Positions 6,304-14,875 of a stretch of DNA of 25,277 nt are shown in pieces (the stretch's first letter is position 1; each line of letters begins with the position of its first letter). The notes below the pieces were generated by a model. It saw only the letters and a program-made list of their open reading frames with translations, was not told the origin of the DNA and searched no databases. The DNA lies in the NCBI GenBank assembly GCA_023438785.1, contig JAEXQJ010000103.1, forward strand, positions 1 to 25,277, written 5' to 3'. The translations under genes and the position numbers were made by a program. Source of the DNA: Pseudomonadota bacterium (GTDB lineage: Bacteria; Myxococcota_A; Polyangia; Fen-1088).

Positions 6304-8372
6304 CTACGACCTCTTCTTCCAAAGCTCCAGCACGCGCTGGCGGACCTTGTCGGCGGTGAAGCCGTATGCGCGCATGAGCTGCTCTCCGGGACCCGAGCTG
6401 CCGAAGTGATCCAGGCCGAGGGCGGGCACGCCGGCTCCGATGTAGGGGTGCCAGCCCAAGGTCACGCCCGCCTCCACGGCCAGCGTGGGCACGCCGGGCG
6501 GGAAGACGCGTTCGTGGTACTCGGGGCGTTGCGCGGCGAAGAGCTTCCAGCTCGGCATGCTCACCACACGCGCCTTGCAGCCGTCCTTCTCCAACTGCTC
6601 GCGCGCCTCCAGGGCAACGTGCACCTCGGAGCCGCTGGCCACGATCACGAAATCGATGGGCCCGCCGTTGTGCGGATCGGCCAACACGTAGGCGCCAGCG
6701 CCACGCCCGCCGAGATCCCCGGGTGCTTTTCCGGATCGAGCACGGGTAGCTTCTGCCGCGTGAGGATGAGCGCCACGGGCCCGGTCTTGCGCTCGATGGC
6801 GACTCGCAGGGCGGCCACCGCCTCGTTGGCGTCGGCGGGCCGCACCACCAGCAGGTTGGGGATAGCGCGCAAGGCGAGCAGGTGCTCGATGGGCTGGTGG
6901 CTGGGGCCATCCTCGCCCAGCGCGATGCTGTCGTGGGTGAAGATGAAGAGCACACGCAGCTTCATCAGCGCGGCCAGGCGCACCGACGGACGCATGTAGT
7001 CTGAGAAGACCAGGAACGTGGCCGCGAAGGGATACAGCCCGCCGTGCGCCGCCATGCCATTGCACGCGGCGGCCATGGCGTGTTCACGCACACCGAAGTG
7101 CAGATTGCGGCCCGCGTAGCCCCACACGCCGCCCACCGCGCCTTGCCGATCCTGGGGGACGAAATCCGACGGCTGGAAGTCGCCCAAGCCATTGAGCATG
7201 GTGAAGGTCGACGGGTTGAGATCCCCCGAGCCGCCCATCACCTCGGGCAACTTGGCCGCCGCCGCATTCAGGGCCTTGCCGAGCGCCGTGCGCGTGGCCT
7301 CGGGCTTGGCCCCGGCGGCGAAGCGCGGCAGATCCAGGTCCCAGCCTGGCGTGGGCTCGCCACCCAACATGCGCCGCAGCTCCGCGGCCTCGGGCGCGAA
7401 GGCCTGACTGTAGGCGGCCATGCGGTTGTTCCATTCCGCCTCAGTCTGCTGCCCTCGCGCGCGGGCCGTGCCCATGTGGGCGCGGACCTCGTCGGGAACC
7501 AGGAACGCGGGCTCCAGGGGCCAGCCCAGCTTCTGCTTGGCCGCCTTCACCTCCTCGGCGCCCAGCGGGCTGCCGTGGGCCTCGTAGGTGTCCTGTTTGT
7601 GAGGCGCGCCGAAGCCGATGTGCGTGCGCACGATGATGAGCGAGGGGCGCTGTCTCTCGTCGCGCGCCTTCTGCAGGGCCTCATCGATGGCCCGCACGTC
7701 CTCGCCATCTGCCACGCGTTGCACGAACCAGCCGTACGCCTCGAAGCGCTTTCCGCGATCCTCGGTGAAGTTCATCTCCGTCGACGCGGAGAGGGTGATG
7801 CGGTTGTCGTCGTACAGGCAGATCAGCTTGTGCAGGCGCAGGTGCCCGGCCAGCGAAGGCGCCTCCGAGCCGATGCCCTCCATCAGGTCCCCGTCGCTGG
7901 CGATGACGTAGGTGCGGTGATCGACGACCTCGTGCCCGGACCGATTGAAGCGCGCCGCCAGGTTGGCCTCGGCGATGGCCATACCCACGGCCGCGCCCAG
8001 CCCCTGCCCCAATGGACCCGTGGTGGTCTCCACACCCGGCGTGAAGGTGCGCTCGGGGTGGCCGGGCGTGCGGCTGCCCAACTGACGAAAGGACTTCAGA
8101 TCGTCGATGGACAGGTCGTAGCCCGCGAGGTGCAGGAGCGCGTACTGCAACATGGACCCGTGCCCGGCCGACAGCACGAAGCGGTCGCGATCGAACCAGT
8201 GTGGATTGGCCGGGTTGTGCTTGAGGAAGCGCGACCACAGCACGTAGCCCATCGGCGCCGCGCCCATGGGCATGCCGGGATGGCCGCTCTGGGCCTTCTC
8301 CACCGCGTCCACCGCCAAGAAGCGGATGGTGTCGATGCACTTGCGATCCAAGGCTTCGTTCGCCGCCGTCAT
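6304..8372 (-). CDS. tkt: Transketolase, reading frame broken by an apparent 1-base deletion
   Basis: Thiamine-diphosphate enzyme of the pentose phosphate pathway, moving two-carbon units between sugar phosphates. The first part (8372 to about 6700) includes 'DTIRFLAVDAVEKAQSGHPGMPMGAAPMGYVLW', 'GSMLQYALLHLAGYDL' and the ThDP-binding segment around 'ASDGDLMEGI'; the C-terminal domain ('FVIVASGSEVHVALEA...') continues in another frame to 6304. The span of 2069 nt is one short of 690 codons. Restoring one C on the plus strand between 6697 and 6698 would give a continuous 'GVARGAYVLADPHNGG' junction and a 689-residue protein of normal length. Both sides keep good family sequence, so a sequencing error or very recent mutation is likelier than an old pseudogene. 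Start ATG 8372 has GAGGG just upstream and follows the branching-enzyme stop by 7 nt. Confidence 0.88.
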
Positions 8373-8379
8373 GGGTCCC

Positions 8380-9966
8380 TCACGCCGCAAAGAGCCGGTA
8401 ATCCAACTCGGGCAAGATGGCGTCCATCAACTCCAACGCCGCCAGCTTGTGCACATCCACCTGGCGTTTCTCCACGTCGTCCAGCAGGTCGTGGAAGCGC
8501 GCGATGTGGTCGTTGAAACGCCGGCTCGCGTATTTCTCGGTCGTGCCGTTGGTGATGGCGAAGGGCCAGTCCGAATCCTGGGCCAGCATCAGCTCGCGGC
8601 CCGCCTGGCGCATGGCCCGATCCTCCAGGGATCCGGGCGGGAACGACACGGTCTTGGTCACGCGGGTCATGCGGGCCGAGGCCTCGTTGAGCGGTCGCCA
8701 CAGCCACTTGGTCTTGGGGTTGAGCCAGTGCTCGTTGTAGCCGTTCTTCCCCCAACTGCTGGGTGAGGGCATGGCCCGCTGTTGCACGGGGTGGGCGGCC
8801 AGGTACTCGCTGGGCGTGCACAGGGCCGCGTCCTCGTTGTTCGTGCTCAGCTCTCGCAGCACGTAATACAGCCACTGCGGCCCCTCGAACCACCAGTGCC
8901 CGAACAACTCCGCGTCGTAGGGAGAGGTCAGCACGGCGGGAAATGGCATGCGCTGCGAGGCGCGCACGGCCTGGTCGCGGCAGCGGCCCACGAAGTCGCG
9001 GGCATGGCGCTCCGCCGTCTCGCGTCCCTTGTCGGCATCGTAGAGGTGCTTGTCGCTGCCCGGCCCGGTGATGCGGTGGTACTTGATCCCCGTGGCGATA
9101 CGCACCCCGGGCGCGTACTCGTAGGGCTGCAGGTAGCTCTGATCCAGGTCGTAGCCGATGTCGCGGTAGTACTCGCGGTAGTAGGGATCCGAGGGGTAAC
9201 CCACCATGCTGCTCCACACGAGCTTGGAGGTGCTGCTCTGGCGGCCGAACACACCAAGCCCCGACGGCGTGTACAGCGGCGCGGACAGCCCGAAGAGCGG
9301 TTTGGGCGTGGCGTTCTCGATGCCGTGGCTGTCCACCACCGTGAAACGCACGCCCGCCTTGGTCAGCACCTCGTCCACGCCCGGGAAGAAACCGCACTCC
9401 GGCAGCCACAGGCCCTTGGGTTTATGGCCGAACAGACGTGCGTGCTCGGCCACGGCCGATTCCACTTGGGCGCGGATGGAGCCCGGATGCAGCGACAGGG
9501 CCGGCAGGAACGGGTGCGTACTCGCGCACGTCATCAGCTCCAGAAAGCCGTCATCGGCGAACTCGCGCCACACGTTCAGGAGGCGATTGCGGCTGCGCTC
9601 CACGAAGACGTGGCGTGCCTCCTCGAACAGCGTGCGGTACATGTGCGCCAACCGATTCATGGGCGGCGAGTCCCGCGTGCGCTGAATTTCCGAATCGGCC
9701 AGGCTGCGGCACATGTCCAGGTGGCGCACATAGCGCGCGCACAGCGTGGGGTCCTCGAGCATGGCCGCCAAGCTGGGTGACACGGAAAGCGCGAGACGGA
9801 AGCGCCGCCCTTCGCCGCGCAGACGATCGAAGAACTTGATGAACGGAATGTACGTTTCGGTCAGCGCCTCGAAGAGCCAACGCTCTTCCAGGAAACGCTC
9901 GTACTCCGGGTGATGAACGTAGGGCAGGTGCGCGTGCAGAACGATGACCAGATAACCCTTGGGCAT
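8380..9966 (-). CDS. GH57 1,4-alpha-glucan branching enzyme
   Basis: A 528-residue GH57 enzyme of the TK1436/Thermus branching-enzyme type, expected to cut alpha-1,4 chains and reattach them through alpha-1,6 bonds. Family motifs in order: HAHLPYVHHPE (11-21), GLWLPECGF with probable nucleophile Glu190, and SPYDAELFGHWWFEG with probable acid/base Asp351, positions close to the characterised homologues. A DUF1957-like helical C-terminal domain follows ('DSDWPFAITNGTTEKYASRRFNDHI'). Start ATG 9966 has GGAG about 6 nt upstream. It lies 45 nt after the third glycosyltransferase and 7 nt before transketolase, placing branching directly beside chain synthesis. Confidence 0.92.
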   Translation of the reverse strand: MPKGYLVIVLHAHLPYVHHPEYERFLEERWLFEALTETYIPFIKFFDRLRGEGRRFRLALSVSPSLAAMLEDPTLCARYVRHLDMCRSLADSEIQRTRDSPPMNRLAHMYRTLFEEARHVFVERSRNRLLNVWREFADDGFLELMTCASTHPFLPALSLHPGSIRAQVESAVAEHARLFGHKPKGLWLPECGFFPGVDEVLTKAGVRFTVVDSHGIENATPKPLFGLSAPLYTPSGLGVFGRQSSTSKLVWSSMVGYPSDPYYREYYRDIGYDLDQSYLQPYEYAPGVRIATGIKYHRITGPGSDKHLYDADKGRETAERHARDFVGRCRDQAVRASQRMPFPAVLTSPYDAELFGHWWFEGPQWLYYVLRELSTNNEDAALCTPSEYLAAHPVQQRAMPSPSSWGKNGYNEHWLNPKTKWLWRPLNEASARMTRVTKTVSFPPGSLEDRAMRQAGRELMLAQDSDWPFAITNGTTEKYASRRFNDHIARFHDLLDDVEKRQVDVHKLAALELMDAILPELDYRLFAA

Positions 9967-10011
9967 GTGCTCTCCGGTGAATCGGGGGCTTGCGATGTCT
10001 CGCGTGGCCGC

Positions 10012-11418
10012 TCACGAGGCCGGCTGGACCAGACTCTCGATTTGCGTGGCCACGGGATCCCAGCCAAAGCGCTGCACCACCTCGCCGTGACCGCACTCGG
10101 CGATGCGCTGGCTCAACTCGCGGTCGAAAAGGACGCGCTCGATGCCCCACACCACGCTGGCCGGGTTGGCGTAGATGAGCACGCTGTCCTGTTCGTGGCG
10201 GCAGACGCCCTCGGCCACCTGGTAAGTGGCGACCACGGGGCGCTTGGCGGACCACCCCGAGAGGATCTGCCAGTCCTCGGTACGGACACGGCTGGGCACG
10301 ACCAGCACGTCGGTCGCGGCAATCAACTCGCGCACGTCCCGCCCGCCCACGTGGCCCACGATGCGAACCGCGTGATCGAGCAGCATGTAGCGCGACATGA
10401 CCTTGAGCGGCCACAGGAGCGTGCCGTCGCCCACCACGATGAGGCGCGCCTGGGGGTGATTCTTCAAGATGGGCGGCATGGCGCGCAGGAGCAGGTCCGG
10501 GCCGTGCCGCTCGTCCAGATCTCCGATGAAGAGGATGGTGGGGTCCACGGGTCCCACGTCGTAGCGGGCCTTGATGGCGCCCGGATCTGGACCGATGGCG
10601 TACTCCTCGACCGGGAACGCCACGCGCGCGTTCACCACGCGGGACGCGCACTCCGGGACCAGCTTCTCGACCGCCGCGGGCACGCCAACATCTTGGGCCA
10701 ACACCGCCCGCACGGCCTGCAGACCGCGCACCTCCAACTCATGGATGCGCTGGCTGAGGGCCGAGCTGAGGTCGCTGCGCTGTCGCTCGAGCGAATGGAG
10801 CGAGAGCATGGTCTCCACGCCCGGCTCCTCCCCCATCTCCAGCAGGACAGGCAAGGCGCCCCACTCTTGGCCCACCAGGATGAGCTGCGCGCGGCTGCCG
10901 TTGCGTTGGCGGCGAATGGCCTCCACCACGCGCCCGCCGAAGTCCACTGCCTGTTCCAAAAGGTCGCTCCCGTCCTGGGCCCCCACCGCGTGCACGGTCA
11001 CCCGCGAGTCGGCCACGGCGATGGGCAAGCGGCAGTACAGATGCACATCGCGGCCACGCGCGGCCAGGGCCGCGGCCAAGCGGGCGGTGCGCTCCGCGAT
11101 GAGACTCGACGGCTCCTCCCGGCAGACAAGGCCATAGATCGTGCGCTGTGCCCGCACGGCCAGGGTGGGCTTGGCCTTGCGCACGATGGGCGCAACCGCA
11201 CCGCCCTCGTGTGTGGCCGCGGGCGCGGGGGTCGCCGCGGGCGCCGGCGTGACTGCGGGCGTTGGCGTGACCGCGGGCGCCGGCGTGGCCGTGGGCCGCT
11301 CCGGCTCGGTTCCGTCCGGCGAGGGTGTCTTGGGGACCGACTCCAGCCAGCGGTTCGGCGTGCCCTGCGCCGTGGGTTCGGATGATCGCCGCTCGGCGGA
11401 ACTGCGCTGTCGTGCCAT
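10012..11418 (-). CDS. GT-B glycosyltransferase with degenerate GT4 motif
   Basis: A 468-residue protein. Residues about 1-75 are a polar leader ending in an Ala/Pro/Thr repeat ('PAPAVTPTPAVTPAPAAT'). From about 85 on it has the two Rossmann-like lobes of a GT-B enzyme, with GT4-like features such as 'ILFIGDLDERHGPDLLLRAM', 'ARLIVVGDG' and 'ELIAATDVLVVPSR'. The EX7E catalytic/donor-binding motif, intact in the sister at 13274-14437, is shortened and altered here (TEDWQILSGWSAKRPVV), losing the second Glu. The protein may have altered activity or a structural role. ATG 11418 is preceded by AGGAAG at 7 nt; upstream ATGs at 11436/11439 overlap the preceding stop and are alternatives. It shares 'SVVWGI' near the C-terminus with the other two transferases, suggesting descent by tandem duplication. 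Confidence 0.78.
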   Translation of the reverse strand: MARQRSSAERRSSEPTAQGTPNRWLESVPKTPSPDGTEPERPTATPAPAVTPTPAVTPAPAATPAPAATHEGGAVAPIVRKAKPTLAVRAQRTIYGLVCREEPSSLIAERTARLAAALAARGRDVHLYCRLPIAVADSRVTVHAVGAQDGSDLLEQAVDFGGRVVEAIRRQRNGSRAQLILVGQEWGALPVLLEMGEEPGVETMLSLHSLERQRSDLSSALSQRIHELEVRGLQAVRAVLAQDVGVPAAVEKLVPECASRVVNARVAFPVEEYAIGPDPGAIKARYDVGPVDPTILFIGDLDERHGPDLLLRAMPPILKNHPQARLIVVGDGTLLWPLKVMSRYMLLDHAVRIVGHVGGRDVRELIAATDVLVVPSRVRTEDWQILSGWSAKRPVVATYQVAEGVCRHEQDSVLIYANPASVVWGIERVLFDRELSQRIAECGHGEVVQRFGWDPVATQIESLVQPAS

Positions 11419-11435
11419 TCGAGTTCTTCCTTTCA

Positions 11436-13259
11436 TCATTGGCCGTGCCGCCGCCTCTCGTGCTCCGCACTTTCGGTCAGCTCGGCGAAACTTTCGGCAC
11501 ACAGCTCGGCGTAGCGACGGGCTACGCAAGCCCAGCTGTTGCCGTCGGCCGGCCTGGCGCCGGCGCGTCCCATGTCCTCCGCGTGGTGCTGGTCATCGAG
11601 CAGGCGGTTCAGGCCCCACACCAGCGAAGGCGGATTGTCGTAGGCGAGCAAGCCGTTCTCCTCGTGCTTGACCAGGTGGGCTGGACCACCGTGCGTCGTC
11701 AATACGGCCCGCTGCGCCCGGCGCGCCAGTCCCACCACGCCCTCGTCGTTGGTCACCCGATGGCGCGACGGTAGGACCAACGCCTCACTGGCGCGCAGCA
11801 GGCGAATCAGACGGTGCTCGTCCACGTGACCGAGCAGCCGCACCGCATGTCCCAGGCCCAACTGGCGGGCCCGTCCCTCCAGCGGACCGTGCAACCCGCC
11901 GCAGCCCACGAATGCCAAGCGCAATTGCGGCACGCGGCCGGAGACGGTGGCCAAGGCTTCGAGGAGCAAGTCGGGTCCCGCCCCTGGCTCCAACGGCCCT
12001 ACGAAGAGCAGCAGGCGATCCAGCGGCCCGAAGCCGATCTCGCGTTTCACCTGGCCTGCATCGATGGGCAACTCCCACTCGTCGGGCGCCCGTCTTTCGA
12101 TCGGAAAGGCATGGACGCGGTTCTCGTCGGTACCCAGGCTTGCCAGCACCTTTTCGCGCAACCCGGGCGGCACCAGGATGCACTCCGCGGCCCGCGCCGC
12201 CTCGCGCTCCAGCTTCTCGATCTCCAGCGACAGGGGCGTGGGCAAAGATCCGCTACGTCGCGTGGACTCGATGGAGGAGAGGGCGAGGGCGGTGGGCCGC
12301 ATGCCCACCCACGGCACCAGGGCCGTCATCCACTCCTGCATGTGAAAAAGGTCGAAGGGGGGCAGCCGTTGGAGCTGCTCCTCGACCCCGCGCGCGAAGG
12401 ACAGAGCCATGGCTACCGGCCCGTCGCCGGCCACCACCACGGGGCGATAGGTCACCCCCGCCACCTGGCACGTCTCATGAAACCGCTGGCTGGCTGCCAC
12501 GAAGGCGTGCACCTCTTGGCCCTGGCTCGCCAGCTGGCCGGCCAGCGACGACACGAATTTGGCGACCGTGCCCTGCTGACCCGTGACCTCGCTCTCGAAG
12601 CTGAGAAAGGCCACACGGAGCTGCGAGCGCAACCGCGGCTTGGACCGTTCGCGCACGTAAGCCGCGCCTTCCCAGGGACTGGCCACCGGCTCGGGCGCCA
12701 GTCGATCGTCCACATACAACGCGGCGTAGTCGCTCTGTCCCGACACCTTGGGGCTTGGGAAGCAGGCCGCCGGCGAGCGGGCGGCCGCCACGAATTCCCC
12801 ACTGCGCAGAACAAAGCCCACCTCCGCCAGCTGCGTGGTTCCGGCCAGGGGCAACTCCGCCAAGCGTTCCCCGGCCAGTCCCTCGACGGGCACGTCGTGC
12901 ATCCGGTGCGCGTTGAGCCCGTTGAAGGCCAGGCCGGTCACCTCGTAGAAACGCACCACGAAGCGCGCGCCGTTCCAGGCTCCGCCCTTGGTGCGTGCCA
13001 GATGATCGATCCACCTCTGCTGGACCCGCCACACCACGAAGGCCTGTCCCGGTGTCACCACTGAGAGCGCCAGGTAGCTATCGGGACAAACGTAGGCCTC
13101 GTGTGGCCGGCGCTCGCCAATCTGCCAGGCACAGCGACGCAGGAACTCCTCATCCAGGACGACCTCGGGTTGGGGCGTGCGCGCGCATCGGACGTGCCCC
13201 GGATCCGACAGTCCCTCTGCCGGATCCACATGCAGGTTGCTGACCGCTTCGCCGTACAT
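11436..13259 (-). CDS. DUF4912-like / GT-B glycosyltransferase fusion
   Basis: A 607-residue two-part protein. Residues about 60-170 resemble DUF4912, a small beta-rich domain often found near glucan genes ('GQAFVVWRVQQRW', 'RFVVRFYEVTGLAFNG', 'LAEVGFVLRSGEFVAAARS'). Residues about 225-600 form a GT4-like GT-B fold ('RLLLFVGPLEPGAGPDLLLEAL', 'RLLRASEALVLPSR', 'SLVWGLNRLLDD'). The EX7E site is absent: the segment after 'VLPSR' reads HRVTNDEGVVGLARRAQRAV. DUF4912 may recognise the glucan or the partner enzymes; that is inference. ATG 13259 has a GGGGGTGA-type ribosome site and follows the first transferase by 14 nt; its own stop lies 17 nt before the third transferase. Confidence 0.8.
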   Translation of the reverse strand: MYGEAVSNLHVDPAEGLSDPGHVRCARTPQPEVVLDEEFLRRCAWQIGERRPHEAYVCPDSYLALSVVTPGQAFVVWRVQQRWIDHLARTKGGAWNGARFVVRFYEVTGLAFNGLNAHRMHDVPVEGLAGERLAELPLAGTTQLAEVGFVLRSGEFVAAARSPAACFPSPKVSGQSDYAALYVDDRLAPEPVASPWEGAAYVRERSKPRLRSQLRVAFLSFESEVTGQQGTVAKFVSSLAGQLASQGQEVHAFVAASQRFHETCQVAGVTYRPVVVAGDGPVAMALSFARGVEEQLQRLPPFDLFHMQEWMTALVPWVGMRPTALALSSIESTRRSGSLPTPLSLEIEKLEREAARAAECILVPPGLREKVLASLGTDENRVHAFPIERRAPDEWELPIDAGQVKREIGFGPLDRLLLFVGPLEPGAGPDLLLEALATVSGRVPQLRLAFVGCGGLHGPLEGRARQLGLGHAVRLLGHVDEHRLIRLLRASEALVLPSRHRVTNDEGVVGLARRAQRAVLTTHGGPAHLVKHEENGLLAYDNPPSLVWGLNRLLDDQHHAEDMGRAGARPADGNSWACVARRYAELCAESFAELTESAEHERRRHGQ

Positions 13260-13273
13260 CGATCACCCCCGCC

Positions 13274-14437
13274 TTACGCGACCTCCCGGTACACCGACTC
13301 GGTCTGCTCAGCGATGCAGTCCCAACTGAAGACCGCATCCACTGCCGCGCGTCCGTTGCGCCCCATCCAACACCCCTTCTGGTAGTCGGCCAGCAAGGTG
13401 CCCACGCCCCAGGCCACCGAGTCTGGCGTGTCGTCCACCTGCAGGCCATTCACGCCGTGCCACACGAACTCCGCTGGACCGCCACGCTTGGTGCTGACCA
13501 CGGGCCGCCCCGCGCTCCAGGCCTCGAGAATCACGATGCCAAAGGGCTCGTTGCGGCTGGGGACGGCCACCACATCGGCGGCCTTGAAGAGATCGGCCAG
13601 GTCGCGGCCCGATTGCATGCCCAGCACGCGGATGGCGTGACCCACGCCCAACTGGTGGGCGATGTTGCACACGTCGCCGCGCATGTGGCCGTCGCCGGCC
13701 AACACGAACTTGGCGCCCGGCCAGTAGCGCAAGACGTGCGGGATGGCGCGGACCAGGATGTCGGGGCCCTTCTGCACGGTCAGGCGACCGGCGAAGAGCA
13801 CCATGGGATCGAGCGGTCCCACCGCGTGGCGCTGCTTGACCCGCCCCGGGTCCACCTCGTAGTCGAATGCCTGGGCGTTAACGCCGTTGTAGATGACCTT
13901 GGCCTTCTGGTCGGGGAGCTGGTACAGCCACTTCAGCTCGCCCTTGAGCTGGTTGGACACGGCGATCACGCGGTCCGCGCAGTACGTGCCGTGGCGCTCG
14001 TGATCCTGGATACGCGCGGCCATGCCACCGTACATGCGGTTGCCGTTCCGCCCGTACTCGGTGGAATGCATGGTCAGGATGGTCTTACGCTTGCGACCCT
14101 CCTTGGCCCACACCGCCGCGTTCGAGGTCAGCCAATCATGCGCGTGCAGGATGTCGAACGGCCCGACGCTGTTCTCCACCTGAAAACAGGCGTGCACGAA
14201 CGCGCGGCACATGTTGTTCACCTCATCCACGAAGTTGGGATTGAGGCCGAACGAACAGCGGTGATAGTGCACGCCGTGGATGCAGTCGTAGCCCGGCTGA
14301 CCATGTCCCTGCCGCGTGAACACGTGCACCTCGTGCCCCCGCCGCTCCAAGCCCGCCGCCAGCTCGGTAACGTGAACCCCCACGCCACCCACAGGAATCG
14401 AGTGGATGGATTCCCACGCAAACAGACCTATGCGCAT
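13274..14437 (-). CDS. GT4 glycosyltransferase, glycogen/alpha-glucan synthase candidate
   Basis: A 387-residue GT-B enzyme with intact GT4 hallmarks: N-terminal 'MRIGLFAWESIHSIPVGGVG' with the glycine-rich acceptor loop, 'DILHAHDWL' near residue 95, 'VIYNGVN', 'VLFAGRLTVQKGPDIL', and the EX7E motif from Glu297 (NEPFGIVILEAWSAGRPVV) to Glu305. These features match bacterial GT4 enzymes that elongate alpha-1,4-glucans from nucleotide-glucose (GlgM/GlgA-like), although GT4 has many specificities and the donor cannot be read from sequence. The location next to a GH57 branching enzyme supports a glucan role. ATG 14437 has GGGGA at 4 nt. It is first of the tandem transferases and probably first gene of the operon running to MarC. 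Confidence 0.85.
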   Translation of the reverse strand: MRIGLFAWESIHSIPVGGVGVHVTELAAGLERRGHEVHVFTRQGHGQPGYDCIHGVHYHRCSFGLNPNFVDEVNNMCRAFVHACFQVENSVGPFDILHAHDWLTSNAAVWAKEGRKRKTILTMHSTEYGRNGNRMYGGMAARIQDHERHGTYCADRVIAVSNQLKGELKWLYQLPDQKAKVIYNGVNAQAFDYEVDPGRVKQRHAVGPLDPMVLFAGRLTVQKGPDILVRAIPHVLRYWPGAKFVLAGDGHMRGDVCNIAHQLGVGHAIRVLGMQSGRDLADLFKAADVVAVPSRNEPFGIVILEAWSAGRPVVSTKRGGPAEFVWHGVNGLQVDDTPDSVAWGVGTLLADYQKGCWMGRNGRAAVDAVFSWDCIAEQTESVYREVA

Positions 14438-14486
14438 TGTTCCCCGTACCCCTCTCGTGAGACAAAGCCACCCCGCCGGCCGGCGT

Positions 14487-14500
14487 TGACCGGCCTGTCA
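14487..14500. promoter_or_regulatory. Near-perfect palindrome upstream of the GT operon
   Basis: TGACCGGCCTGTCA pairs at six of seven positions and lies 50 bp upstream of the first transferase start. It overlaps a second inverted repeat, GGCCGG-CGTTGA-CCGGCC (14478-14495), and its core ACCGGCCT recurs at 14511-14518, exactly 22 bp (about two helical turns) away. This arrangement suits a dimeric regulator binding two sites, but no regulator gene is obvious nearby. Confidence 0.4.
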
Positions 14501-14585
14501 CAGCAGCGACACCGGCCTTAGATGCTTGCCCTGCGCGGGATGTGTCGATTTGCAGCGTAGGTTGCGTGATCCCGGCAGCCGAACC

Positions 14586-14614
14586 TTGACAAAGCGCACC
14601 GGTCTGCGAGATAT
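14586..14614 (+). promoter_or_regulatory. Sigma70-like promoter candidate for the zinc-finger gene
   Basis: A perfect TTGACA at 14586-14591 is followed at 17-18 nt by AGATAT/GATATC, a weak -10. It is the clearest -35 box in the window and points to the zinc-finger gene starting at 14653. The poor -10 suggests activator dependence or a different sigma factor. Confidence 0.45.
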
Positions 14615-14622
14615 CCCGGCTT

Positions 14623-14635
14623 CGGAATCATTCCG
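14623..14635. promoter_or_regulatory. CGGAA-TCA-TTCCG inverted repeat
   Basis: Perfect 5-bp arms with a 3-nt spacer immediately downstream of the promoter-like hexamers and 18 bp before the zinc-finger ATG. The position would suit a repressor site near the transcription start. No evidence of what binds it. Confidence 0.35.
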
Positions 14636-14652
14636 CGACGTTGGGGGTTGCC

Positions 14653-14871
14653 ATGAAGTGCTGGTTTTGCGAGGAGGAAGCGCGTGGCGTGTGTGCCGTT
14701 TGTGGACGGGCCCTGTGCAAAGCGCACAGCCACGTTCACGACGAGCTGACGCTCACGAAGACCGACACATCCACCGGGTACGCCACCTACTTCAACGCCT
14801 ACGGCACACTGAAGTGCGCCGAGTGCCGGCTCGAATGGCGCTCGTTCGGGCCCAACGGGTCCACCTCCTAG
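14653..14871 (+). CDS. Small B-box/DUF2180-like zinc-binding protein
   Basis: A 72-residue protein with a dense metal-binding pattern: CWFC (3-6), CAVC (14-17 region), CKAH, and a C-terminal CAEC. The spacing CxxC-x7-CxxC-x4-CxxH resembles the B-box-like DUF2180 family of small archaeal and bacterial proteins of unknown function. A Thr-rich segment separates the last pair. ATG 14653 has GGGGG 6 nt upstream. It is the only plus-strand gene among the glucan genes and ends 4 bp from the stop of the GH13 gene, tail to tail. It could be a protein-protein adaptor or regulator of the cluster; nothing in the sequence proves this. Confidence 0.72.
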   Translation: MKCWFCEEEARGVCAVCGRALCKAHSHVHDELTLTKTDTSTGYATYFNAYGTLKCAECRLEWRSFGPNGSTS

Positions 14872-14875
14872 TCAG

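Noticed and set aside
6690..6705. Programmed -1 frameshifting in transketolase
   Set aside because: No X-XXY-YYZ slippery heptamer is present, and transketolases are not known to use recoding; a missing base explains it better.
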